This document shows positions 1 to 6,832 of a stretch of DNA of 12,315 nt, one piece after another. The stretch's first letter is position 1. Every line of letters begins with the position of its first letter. The stretch lies in NCBI GenBank assembly GCA_023250495.1, contig JAHFAP010000030.1, positions 1 to 12,315 of the forward strand, in the 5' to 3' direction. This stretch comes from Deltaproteobacteria bacterium (lineage in GTDB: Bacteria; Desulfobacterota; Binatia; UBA9968). The notes under the pieces were generated by a model that was not told the DNA's origin, made no database searches, and was given only the letters and a program-made list of their open reading frames with translations. The position numbers and the translations under genes are program-made.

Positions 1-73
1 ATGCAGTTAGATTATCCCGGTTGATAGGTATTTGCCGCAAACCAAGTGATCCAAGGTAGTCTTACAAACAAGG

Positions 74-120
74 GGTAGTGTCCTAATCCGAAGGAGGTAA
101 GCTCAAATTAGGACACTACC
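74..120. repeat. 14-bp perfect inverted repeat with a Shine-Dalgarno-like core in the loop
   Basis: GGTAGTGTCCTAAT at 74-87 is exactly mirrored by ATTAGGACACTACC at 107-120, leaving a 19-nt loop. The loop contains AAGGAGGT (91-98), a perfect ribosome-binding core with no start codon at a usable distance. The arms are not GC-rich and only a loose T-rich stretch follows (123-129), so a terminator is possible but weak. Perfect arms of this length also fit a very small transposable-element remnant or a solo insertion-sequence end. No transposase gene is nearby. Confidence 0.6.
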
Positions 121-127
121 AATTTTC

Positions 128-157
128 TTGACCCCGTCTCGACGCCTGGGCTATGCT
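128..157 (+). promoter_or_regulatory. Predicted sigma70-type promoter of pgi
   Basis: TTGACC (128-133) and TATGCT (152-157) are separated by 18 bp and match the -35 and -10 consensus well. The predicted transcript would start near 163-165, at an eight-G run (163-170), only about 20 nt before the pgi start codon. It would drive pgi and the overlapping mutL. This is read from sequence alone. Confidence 0.45.
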
Positions 158-183
158 GCAGTGGGGGGGGTGGGGAAGGAACG

Positions 184-1593
184 ATGAAAACTCAGACAGT
201 CCTGCTCGATTTTAACAATGCGATGGAGAGCGCGCTGGGTCGCGGCAGAGGGCTCAGGCCGGCGGACATCAACGGGCTTGAGACCAGGGCCAAAGAGATA
301 CACGCTCGCATTGAGCAGATGCGCGACGCGGGCACGACTCCCTTTTACGAAGTCATATTTTCGGAGAAGGGGCTCGAGCCGATTCTGGAGATGGCGCAGC
401 GGGTCCGCGAGCGCTGCGACAATCTTGTCGTTCTCGGCATCGGCGGCTCGGCGTTGGGCGCGAGGGCGCTGCACCAGGCGCTCAATCCCCCGCACCATAA
501 CTGGCTTCCGCGCCAGGAGAGGAAGGGCGTCCGGCTGTTCGTGGCGGATAATATCGATCCGGAGACCTTCGCGAGTCTGATCGATCACCTGGATTTATCC
601 GCGACGCTCTTCAACGTGATCAGCCGCTCAGGGGAGACCGCCGAGACGCTTGCGCAGTTTATCATTGCCAAGGATCGCCTGGAGAGTGTGGTTGGAAAGC
701 GCTACAAAGATCATTTGCTGCTGACCACCGATGCCGGTAAAGGACCGCTGCGTCAGATCGCGCGCGACGAAAGATTGCCAAGCCTGACGCTGCCTGCCGG
801 ACTGGTCGGGCGCTACTCCGTCTTCTCGGCGGTTGGATTATTTCCCGCCGCTGCGAGCGGCATTGACGTGCGCGGCTTGCTCGCGGGCGCACGCGAGCTG
901 GCGGAGCGCTGCAGCGTCGGCGATCTTTGGCGCAACCCGGCGTACATGAATGGCGCGCTGCACTATCTTTCTCAGCGTAGAAAGCGGAAGCAGATCTGCG
1001 TGGTCATGCCGTATAGCGATCTTCTGACCGGTGTGGCGGAGTGGTTCTGTCAGCTGTGGGCGGAGAGTTTAGGAAAAGAGAGAAACGTGAAAGGGAAGAA
1101 AGTCCTAGGGGCGCAGTGTCCGGTGCGCGCGCTTGGGACGACGGATCAGCATTCGCAACTGCAGCTCTATATGGACGGCCCGGACGACAAGCTCATCGAC
1201 TTCATCCGCGTCGAGAATTCCTCGGAGTCGGTCTCGATCCCGCGCCTGCACGGAGACGAAGAGGATCTTGGCTATCTCGGCGGCCACGACCTGGGAGAAC
1301 TGCTCCGCGCCGAGCAGATGGCCACGGAGATGGCACTGACGAGAAAGGGCAGGATGAGCACCACCATTATTCTCGATCGCGTCACGCCGCAGACGATCGG
1401 CCAGCTTCTATTCCTATTCCAGATTCAGACGGTGTTTGCCGCGGGTCTCTACGGCGTCAACCCATTTGACCAGCCGGCGGTGGAAATGGGAAAGAGATTG
1501 ACGTACGGCGTCATGGGAAGACGGGGCTACGAAAAAGAGCGGCGCGAGCTCCTGAGCTGGCGGGCCGGCAAAAAGAAGAGGTTTGTGGTGTGA
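184..1593 (+). CDS. pgi: Glucose-6-phosphate isomerase
   Basis: This cytoplasmic glycolytic enzyme interconverts glucose 6-phosphate and fructose 6-phosphate. At 469 aa it is the short bacterial type (Bacillus-like) rather than the roughly 550-aa enterobacterial type. Visible landmarks are the first SIS-domain loop GIGGSALG (residues 85-92), the GRYSVFSAVGLFP segment, WAESLGKE with the expected catalytic Glu294, TDQHSQLQLY with His323, and the late EMGKRLTYG segment with Lys437. The usual GGRYS signature reads VGRYS here, a mild variation. The ATG at 184 is chosen because a purine-rich GGGGAAGGA (172-180) lies just upstream. The stop overlaps the GTG start of mutL, so the two are probably translated in a coupled way. 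The family assignment is secure from several separate motifs. Confidence 0.96.
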   Translation: MKTQTVLLDFNNAMESALGRGRGLRPADINGLETRAKEIHARIEQMRDAGTTPFYEVIFSEKGLEPILEMAQRVRERCDNLVVLGIGGSALGARALHQALNPPHHNWLPRQERKGVRLFVADNIDPETFASLIDHLDLSATLFNVISRSGETAETLAQFIIAKDRLESVVGKRYKDHLLLTTDAGKGPLRQIARDERLPSLTLPAGLVGRYSVFSAVGLFPAAASGIDVRGLLAGARELAERCSVGDLWRNPAYMNGALHYLSQRRKRKQICVVMPYSDLLTGVAEWFCQLWAESLGKERNVKGKKVLGAQCPVRALGTTDQHSQLQLYMDGPDDKLIDFIRVENSSESVSIPRLHGDEEDLGYLGGHDLGELLRAEQMATEMALTRKGRMSTTIILDRVTPQTIGQLLFLFQIQTVFAAGLYGVNPFDQPAVEMGKRLTYGVMGRRGYEKERRELLSWRAGKKKRFVV

Positions 1594-3320
1594 AGATCAT
1601 CCGCCTGCCGGATAGTTGGGCCGCTCGCATCGCCGCCGGTGAAGTCGTCGAGCGCCCTGGCTCCGTCGTCAAGGAGTTGGTGGAGAACTCCCTGGACGCC
1701 GGCGCCGGAGAGGTGTCGGTTTGGATCGAGGGCAGCGGCGTCTCGCTGATTCGGGTCAGCGACGATGGCGAGGGCATCGCGTCGGCGGATCTCCCCTTGG
1801 CCGTGGAGCGACACGCGACCAGCAAGCTCAAGGACGAGGCTGACCTGTGGCGCATTTCCACGCTGGGGTTTCGCGGCGAGGCGCTGCCGAGTGTCGGCTC
1901 TGTCTCGAAGCTCGAAATCGTATCCCGCGCGCGGCACGAAGAAGCCGGCACCCGGCTGCGCGTCGAAGGCGGCAAAGCAGGGGAGCCGGTCGCGGCAGGT
2001 TGCTCCGTCGGCACCACCGTTGAAGTGCGGGAGCTTTTTTTCAACACTCCGGCCAGGCGAAAATTTCTCAAATCGCCGGCAACGGAGCTGAGCCACATCT
2101 GCGACGTGATCAACCGCGCCGCCCTGGCATACGGAGAGGCTCACTTCCGCCTGTATCATCAGGGCAGAGTACTCTGCGACTATCCCGCCGGCGTCGAGCT
2201 TCGAGATCGTTTGCGTCAAGTGCTCGGCCGAGAGATCGCCCATGGAATGGTCCCTTTCTCGTGGGGCAGGGGAGAGATCACCATCAGCGGCTTCTTGAGC
2301 AAGGCGCCCAGCTCTTTTTCCAGCACCCGGTATCTTATGGCCTACGTGAATCGCCGCTTCGTTCGCGACCGGATACTCACCCATGCGATTCTCGAAGGCT
2401 ATGAGACGCTGCTGATGAAAGGCCGCTATCCAGCGGTCGTACTGTACCTGCAACTTCCCTTTAAGGACGTGGACGTCAACGTCCACCCGGCAAAACATGA
2501 GGTCCGCTTCCGCCGTCAATCCGAGGTCCACGAGGCTGTCGCCGAAGCAGTAAGGGAAGGACTTAGAGAAGAAGCGAAGGAGCCGACGCGCCTGTCGCTG
2601 CGTCCAGCAAGCGAGCCGCCCGCTGCAGTGCACGAGCCTCCGGCTGCTTACAGCTTCCCGTCACAGGTAAGCGGCCAGGCGTGGCAGCCTGCCGAGTTTA
2701 CGCAAGTTCAAGACCAGCCACAACTGGCGAGCAAGAGGTTCTTTTCCTTGCTAGAGGTCTTGGGGCAGCTTCTCGGCTGCTATCTGGTTTGCGCCTCCTC
2801 GCGCGGGCTCGCGCTCCTCGACCAGCATGCGGCCCACGAGCGGGTTGCGTTTGAGAGAATGCGCCATCAGCTCGGCCGCGGAGAGATCGAAAGGCAAAAC
2901 CTCCTGATCCCGCAAGTCCTGGAGCTGCCCGCTGGCGAGGCAGCGCTCTTGGAGCAGCGGCTGGAGCTATTGGATCGCGTCGGCTTCGGCGTGGAGAGAT
3001 TCGGCCCCAATGGTTACGCGATCCATACAGTGCCGGCGCTGCTGCCGGCCGGCGATTACCGTGAGGCGCTGCGTCGGATGATCGCTGAGGTCGCCGATGT
3101 GGGGCAGAGCGAGGAGCTGCGCGAGGGACTCGAGGAACGATTGGCGACGATCGCCTGCCATAGCGTGATCCGCGCTCATAGGAAATTGGAGAAGGAAGAG
3201 ATCCGCGCCCTGCTGGAGGAGCTGGATCAGATCGACTTCGCTACCCAATGCCCTCATGGCCGTCCGGTGCTGATCGAACTCACCGAAGAGCAACTGGAGA
3301 AAATGTTCAAGCGGACATGA
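1590..3320 (+). CDS. mutL: DNA mismatch repair protein MutL (endonuclease type)
   Basis: MutL couples mismatch recognition by MutS to strand removal. The N-terminal GHKL ATPase is complete: KELVENSLDAGA carries the catalytic Glu29 and Mg-binding Asn33, DDGEGI is at 58-63, and TLGFRGEAL and GTTVEVRELFFNTPARRKFL follow. A proline-rich linker of about 50 residues (near 335-385) leads to the dimerisation domain. That domain contains DQHAAHERVAFE (411-422), matching the DQHA(X)2E(X)4E metal-binding endonuclease motif, and a late CPHGRP (554-559). These motifs mark MutL from organisms that lack MutH, so this protein should nick DNA itself (inference from family knowledge). The start is GTG at 1590 inside a 4-bp overlap with pgi; the N-terminus aligns residue for residue with E. 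coli MutL numbering. The length of 576 aa is normal. Confidence 0.97.
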   Translation: MKIIRLPDSWAARIAAGEVVERPGSVVKELVENSLDAGAGEVSVWIEGSGVSLIRVSDDGEGIASADLPLAVERHATSKLKDEADLWRISTLGFRGEALPSVGSVSKLEIVSRARHEEAGTRLRVEGGKAGEPVAAGCSVGTTVEVRELFFNTPARRKFLKSPATELSHICDVINRAALAYGEAHFRLYHQGRVLCDYPAGVELRDRLRQVLGREIAHGMVPFSWGRGEITISGFLSKAPSSFSSTRYLMAYVNRRFVRDRILTHAILEGYETLLMKGRYPAVVLYLQLPFKDVDVNVHPAKHEVRFRRQSEVHEAVAEAVREGLREEAKEPTRLSLRPASEPPAAVHEPPAAYSFPSQVSGQAWQPAEFTQVQDQPQLASKRFFSLLEVLGQLLGCYLVCASSRGLALLDQHAAHERVAFERMRHQLGRGEIERQNLLIPQVLELPAGEAALLEQRLELLDRVGFGVERFGPNGYAIHTVPALLPAGDYREALRRMIAEVADVGQSEELREGLEERLATIACHSVIRAHRKLEKEEIRALLEELDQIDFATQCPHGRPVLIELTEEQLEKMFKRT

Positions 3321-3322
3321 AC

Positions 3323-3413
3323 CCATTTTAGATTTTGGATTGCCGATTTTGGATTAATCGTTCGACTGAGCTCACGACGAAGTCTAAAATCGAAAATCTA
3401 AAATCCAAAATTC
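3323..3413. repeat. Composite dispersed intergenic repeat between mutL and miaA
   Basis: Units resembling ATTTTAGATTTTGGATT (3325-3341) and GATTTTGGATT (3345-3355) on the left are mirrored by AAAATCTAAAATCCAAAATT (3393-3412) on the right, giving an imperfect palindrome. Its centre, GTTCGACTGAGCTCACGACG (3360-3379), resembles another widespread short intergenic repeat seen in environmental genomes. The AT-rich arms stand out from the GC-rich neighbours. Low-complexity repeat origin is clear; the function is unknown. The region is open in the miaA frame, which artificially lengthens that reading frame. Confidence 0.6.
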
Positions 3414-3415
3414 TT

Positions 3416-4333
3416 GTGAAACCCAAGCTTGTCATCATCCTCGGCCCGACCGGCGTTGGTAAGAGCGAAGTCACGATGGATGTGGCCTTGGAGATCGGCG
3501 GTGAGATCATCAACGCCGACTCGCAGCAGGTCTACCGTTTGATGGACATCGGCACCGGAAAGCCAGGGCCGGATCAGAGGCGCAAGGTGCCGCACCACTT
3601 GATCGACGTCATCGAGCCTGATGGGGAATTCAACGCGGCGCTGTTTCGGCAGTTGGCCGTGGAATGCGCCCAGCAGATCTGGTCGCGGGGAAAACGGGTC
3701 ATCGTTTGCGGCGGAACAGGGCTTTACATCAAGGCCTTGACCCAAGGCCTTTTCGTCGGCCCCGCCAGGGACCCGGAGCTAAGGGAGAGACTTCAAGCGG
3801 AAGCCGGAGAGAGAGGGCTCGCTGTTCTTCACGACCGCTTGAGGGACGTCGATCCGGAGGCAGCCGCGTCCATTCACCCGAATGACGGGCATCGGATCAT
3901 CCGCGCCCTGGAGGTCTTTGAGCTGTCTGGCAAGCGCCTGACACGATGGCAGGGGGAGCACGGCTTTGGAGAGAAACAGTTCGAGAGCTTGAAGATCGGG
4001 TTCAACCGCGAGCGGAAGGAGCTGTACGATCTCATCAACGGCCGCTGCGCCGAGATGGTGGAGCGGGGATTGGTGGAAGAGGTCAAGCGGCTCCTTGAGA
4101 AGGGCTACAGTCCGGATCTCAAATCCCTGCAAAGCATTGGCTACCGCCACATGGCTCTTTATCTTCGCGGCGCCGTCAGTCTCGAGGAAGCTCTCTCTCT
4201 GATGCAGCGCGATACCCGCCACCTCGCCAGAAGACAGCTCACCTGGTTCCGGGGCGATAAAGAGATCCAGTGGTTTCATCCGGAGAAGGAGCGGGGAAAA
4301 ATTTTAGCTACGGTAAGGGCATTTCTAGCATGA
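3416..4333 (+). CDS. miaA: tRNA dimethylallyltransferase MiaA
   Basis: MiaA transfers a dimethylallyl group to N6 of A37 in tRNAs reading codons that start with U. From the GTG at 3416 the product is 305 aa, the usual family length, and begins as family members do, with KPKLVIILGPTGVGKS holding the P-loop (residues 10-17). DSQQVYRLMDIGTGKP (from residue 35) is the substrate and metal-binding segment. VCGGTGLYIKAL, HRIIRALEV, LQSIGYRHM and the terminal TRHLARRQLTWFR are all present. A TTG at 3335 would add 27 residues, but those are encoded by the dispersed repeat and are rejected. No clear ribosome site precedes the GTG, so the exact start is less certain. A mutL-miaA order is common in bacteria. 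The 3' end of this gene recurs in diverged form at 5992-6111. Confidence 0.93.
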   Translation: MKPKLVIILGPTGVGKSEVTMDVALEIGGEIINADSQQVYRLMDIGTGKPGPDQRRKVPHHLIDVIEPDGEFNAALFRQLAVECAQQIWSRGKRVIVCGGTGLYIKALTQGLFVGPARDPELRERLQAEAGERGLAVLHDRLRDVDPEAAASIHPNDGHRIIRALEVFELSGKRLTRWQGEHGFGEKQFESLKIGFNRERKELYDLINGRCAEMVERGLVEEVKRLLEKGYSPDLKSLQSIGYRHMALYLRGAVSLEEALSLMQRDTRHLARRQLTWFRGDKEIQWFHPEKERGKILATVRAFLA

Positions 4334-4546
4334 GTCTTGACGCCCCCAAGAGGGAAGGCCGGCGGAGAAGAGCGGTTTATAGCAAAGCGGTGCTTGATAA
4401 TGTTTCCGTACAGGGGCAATATTACGTGCAATTCCGGTTCCGGCGAATTACAGAGCTGTCCCGGATAGGCTGCCGGAATTACAGTAGCGATGTAGCTCGC
4501 TCAATTAGATATTGAGCCAATAAATAGGCCAAGGGAGGGTTCAAGC
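4334..4546. other. Intergenic stretch after miaA with short repeats and a doubtful small ORF
   Basis: An ATG at 4330 overlaps the miaA stop (ATGA) and opens a 61-codon, arginine-rich frame ending at 4515. It resembles no family I know, and the overlap is its only support. The stretch contains a 9-bp direct repeat GAATTACAG (4445-4453 and 4476-4484) and an 8-bp inverted repeat AATTCCGG/CCGGAATT (4430-4437 and 4473-4480), suggesting repeat-derived DNA. A weak promoter-like pair, TTGATA (4394-4399) and CAATAT (4417-4422) with 17-bp spacing, could serve the hydrolase gene. GGGAGG (4533-4538) is the ribosome site of that gene. Confidence 0.4.
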
Positions 4547-5929
4547 ATGACAGGTCAGGTTGTTAAATCGCTGGCTGCGGTTTGTTTTCTTGTCTCTGGG
4601 TTGACGGCGTGCGCGCCTCTCATTCAGTACAGAACCGACTACGCGGTGTGTGTCAGCCCGTTGTCTCCCCCTTCTCCGGAGTGTGAGACCCATGCGCTGC
4701 AACAGCTTCCCGGTACGGGCGCCGCCAACTACCTGTTGGGGTTCGTCGAGTTCGATGACCAGGGTCAGTTGTGGGATCGCAAGCAAATGGCGGCCGTTGT
4801 GGACAAACTGTCAACCGAGGCCGCCAGCAAGGACCTGCTGATGGTGGTGTTTGTGCACGGCTGGAAGCATAGCGCGGCCCCGAACGACGGCAACATCGAG
4901 ACGTTTCGCAACGTGCTCGCAGGGTTGAGCGAGTCGGAGGCGTATCTCAGTAGTCGGACCGGTTTGCCGGCGCGACAAGTCGCCGGCATCTATCTCGGTT
5001 GGCGCGGCGGGTCGGTAACGCTGCCCCTTATCAAAGAACTGACCTTCTGGGAGCGCAAGAACACGGCGCAGAAGGTCGGTTACGTAGGCGTGGCCGAGGT
5101 TTTGAGCCGGCTTGAACTGATCAAGCGCGTCAGGGAGAGCTTGACCTCCGGCAATAGCCGCACGCGCCTGGTGGTGGTCGGCCACAGTTTCGGCGGCGCG
5201 GTGGTCAACTCCGCGCTCGCGCAGATCCTCGAGAGAGGATTTGTGCAAACTACTTGCCCGGCAGAGACGCAGTGCGACGTGGCGGGCTTCGGCAATCTCG
5301 TCGTGCTGATCAATCCTGCCTTTGAGGCGCTGTTATTCGGCCCGCTCAGCGACATGTCGACGGAACGTGGCAGATATTTTGAATCCCAACTGCCGGTCGT
5401 GGCGGTGCTTACCTCGGAGGCGGATTACGCCACCCGCTACGCTTTTCCGGCCGGGCGTTGGCTATCCACTTTCTTTGAGAAAGAGCACGACCTCACGCGC
5501 CGCAATGCCACCAGCAAGCAAGAGGAGACAGTCGACGAGGGCAACGCCAACAGGACCGCGGTCGGCCACTTCGAGCCCTATCGCACTCACCGGCTTTATC
5601 CCTCCGATGAGAAGACGCGCGAGCAAGTCGCGGAGATGCGCGGCAGTGAGAGGGTCCAAATGTTCTCCCAGTCCAGCGCCGCCTGGGTCAACGACAAGCC
5701 CGGCAGCAAAATACGGTTCGGAGGCCTCGTGCTCGAGCGCACCGCCACATCGGCGGGGCGCAATCCCTACCTTGTGGTGTACGTCGACAAGCGACTGATC
5801 GCCGATCACAACGACATCGACGACCCGCGCGTGATCCATTTCCTCGAGCAGCTCATCATGATCTCCAGTCATAGTTCCGAGCAGGGGGAGCAGATTCGTC
5901 GGAAGCTGGGCTCCCCGGTTTTGCCCTGA
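4547..5929 (+). CDS. Predicted alpha/beta-hydrolase (lipase/esterase-like) lipoprotein
   Basis: The 460-aa product starts with a lipoprotein signal: a lysine, a hydrophobic run and the lipobox LTAC with Cys22 as the predicted lipidation site. It should therefore be anchored at the cell envelope. The hydrolase fold is suggested by VVFVHGWKHSA (His104 to Trp106 region, the usual oxyanion-side loop) and LVVVGHSFGGAVV with the nucleophile Ser214 in a GxSxG elbow. A late ADHNDIDDPRVIHFL segment has His421 where the catalytic histidine is expected. The acid residue cannot be fixed by eye. The substrate is unknown; lipid ester hydrolysis is a family-level guess. The ATG is well supported by GGGAGG 8 nt upstream. 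The gene lies between the complete miaA and a diverged copy of the 3' end of miaA, so it may be a recent arrival or lie beside one. Confidence 0.8.
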   Translation: MTGQVVKSLAAVCFLVSGLTACAPLIQYRTDYAVCVSPLSPPSPECETHALQQLPGTGAANYLLGFVEFDDQGQLWDRKQMAAVVDKLSTEAASKDLLMVVFVHGWKHSAAPNDGNIETFRNVLAGLSESEAYLSSRTGLPARQVAGIYLGWRGGSVTLPLIKELTFWERKNTAQKVGYVGVAEVLSRLELIKRVRESLTSGNSRTRLVVVGHSFGGAVVNSALAQILERGFVQTTCPAETQCDVAGFGNLVVLINPAFEALLFGPLSDMSTERGRYFESQLPVVAVLTSEADYATRYAFPAGRWLSTFFEKEHDLTRRNATSKQEETVDEGNANRTAVGHFEPYRTHRLYPSDEKTREQVAEMRGSERVQMFSQSSAAWVNDKPGSKIRFGGLVLERTATSAGRNPYLVVYVDKRLIADHNDIDDPRVIHFLEQLIMISSHSSEQGEQIRRKLGSPVLP

Positions 5930-6124
5930 CGCGGCGACTGGTATTTCATTTGTGACTTTCTGCTCCGGAGGAACGCTCCACAACCGGGTTTCGCCACCTC
6001 GCCAAACAGCAACTCACCTGCTTCCGGGCCGATAGCGAGATCCGCTGGTTTCATCCGGAGAGGGAGCGGGGAGAAATTCAGGAAGCCGTCAAAAAGTTCT
6101 TTATGCCATAGGCAGGGATAGACC
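5930..6124. other. Interval between hydrolase and binding-protein genes
   Basis: Apart from the miaA remnant (5986-6111), positions 5930-5985 hold no recognisable gene. An 8-bp palindrome CTCCGGAG sits at 5963-5970. One edge of the inserted or rearranged segment should lie in 5930-5991, since similarity to miaA starts at 5992. I see no clear target-site duplication or transposon end. Confidence 0.4.
5986..6111 (+). pseudogene. Truncated second copy of the 3' end of miaA
   Basis: The frame GFRHLAKQQLTCFRADSEIR and onward to WFHPERERGEI matches the C-terminus of the complete MiaA at 4217-4303 without any gap: 74 of 87 nucleotides (5992-6078 against 4217-4303) and 21 of 29 residues by hand count. 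After that the tails diverge but stay in frame to a TAG at 6109-6111. The normally conserved Trp of TWFR is Cys here. There is no start codon, P-loop or any other part of MiaA, and an in-frame TGA lies upstream at 5953. It is a remnant, not a working gene. The binding-protein gene begins 13 nt after its stop, as if the two once formed a miaA-binding protein pair. Confidence 0.85.
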
Positions 6125-6754
6125 ATGAGGAAAATATTCGCTGTCTTTGTAATCACTTGGATTGTCTGTGGACCTGCGCAGGCAGCGGACAGGATCAGAC
6201 TTGCCGTGACGAACTACAATCTTACTTACCTCACCGGAGGGGTTGCCTTGAAAAAAGGTTTTTTCAAAGCGGAAGGGCTCGAGGCCGAGATCATCCGCAT
6301 GACCCCAAACGTTTCGGTCGTCGCCCTGACCAATGGCGACGTGGATTACTCGATGCTCTTCGGCCTCGTGGTTCGCTCCGCGATCAGAGGATTGCCTGTA
6401 AGAGCCGTCGCCAACTTCATGGATAGCTCGCCTTTGACGCTGATCGCGCGGCCGCAGTTTAAGTCGGTCGAGGAGCTAAAAGGCAAAACTTTGGGTGTGA
6501 GCACGTTCGGCGCGAGGCCGGATATCGCGGCGCGCAAGGTCTTTAAACATTTCGCTCTCGATCCCGAAAAAGATGTCAAAGTTTTTGCCCTTGGCACCGA
6601 CGCTGCCCGTATTGCCGCTTTAAAAGAAGACGTGGTAGATGTCATTGTGATCGCGCCGCCGGCTGACTCGGAGATGCGCAAAGGCGGTTTCAATGTGATC
6701 GCCAGAGTCGATGAAGTTTTCAAGTTCCCTAAGGGGTTTCCGATCAGGTTGTAG
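6125..6754 (+). CDS. NMT1/THI5-type ABC transporter substrate-binding protein, 3'-truncated
   Basis: The product begins with a secretion signal (MRKIFAVFVITWIVCGPAQA, likely cleaved before AD) and continues as a SsuA/TauA/NMT1-like periplasmic binding protein: IRLAVTNYNLTYLTGGVALKKGFFKAEGLEAEII, then VEELKGKTLGVSTFG and FALDPEKDVKVFALG. Such proteins capture small nitrogen or sulfur organics or aromatics for import; the ligand cannot be read here. The family is normally about 310-340 aa, but this frame stops at 209. The last codons after VFKFP (from 6734) come from antisense DNA copied from the 3' end of the CobW-type gene, which also supplies the TAG. About a third of the protein, including the return strands of lobe one, is missing, so it is probably non-functional. 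No permease or ATPase gene is nearby. Confidence 0.8.
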   Translation: MRKIFAVFVITWIVCGPAQAADRIRLAVTNYNLTYLTGGVALKKGFFKAEGLEAEIIRMTPNVSVVALTNGDVDYSMLFGLVVRSAIRGLPVRAVANFMDSSPLTLIARPQFKSVEELKGKTLGVSTFGARPDIAARKVFKHFALDPEKDVKVFALGTDAARIAALKEDVVDVIVIAPPADSEMRKGGFNVIARVDEVFKFPKGFPIRL

Positions 6755-6832
6755 AGGTCGTCGAAGATGATGCCGTTGATGGTCCTCTGGATCTTAAATA
6801 GCCGGGGAGACTCGCCTTTGAGGACGACCACG
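6734..6832 (-). pseudogene. Truncated second copy of the 3' end of the CobW-type gene
   Basis: This 99-bp stretch aligns without gaps to 7193-7291 in the same orientation, with 86 of 99 matches by hand count. On the minus strand it reads VVVLKGESPRLFKIQRTINGIIFDDLYNLIGNPL, against MVFLKGEPPRLFKIQRTINDVTFDDVYNLIENPL in the complete protein. Many of the differences are synonymous, so the copy diverged while still under protein-level selection and was broken later. Similarity ends 3 codons before the stop of the complete gene on one side and at 6832 on the other. It overlaps the last codons of the truncated binding protein and the apparent 5' end of the next lipoprotein frame. Confidence 0.85.

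Noticed and set aside
74..129. Intrinsic terminator upstream of pgi
   Set aside because: The stem is not GC-rich, the loop is 19 nt and there is no continuous U-tract, so it is reported as an inverted repeat only.
1527..2633. 368-codon open frame on the minus strand opposite pgi/mutL
   Set aside because: It is antisense to mutL, whose ATPase and endonuclease motifs are unambiguous; the product is of low plausibility.
3335..3415. In-frame extension of miaA from a TTG at 3335
   Set aside because: The 27 added residues are encoded entirely by the dispersed repeat and have no counterpart at MiaA N-termini; the GTG at 3416 gives the normal family start.
4330..4515. 61-codon frame overlapping the miaA stop (ATGA)
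   Set aside because: It is arginine-rich, has no recognised family and no ribosome site beyond the overlap, and spans short direct and inverted repeats. It is mentioned under the intergenic entry but not called as a gene.
5869..6156. 95-codon minus-strand frame over the miaA remnant
   Set aside because: Its PGEL/GEVA-like similarity to the antisense of the complete miaA simply reflects the duplicated miaA 3' end.
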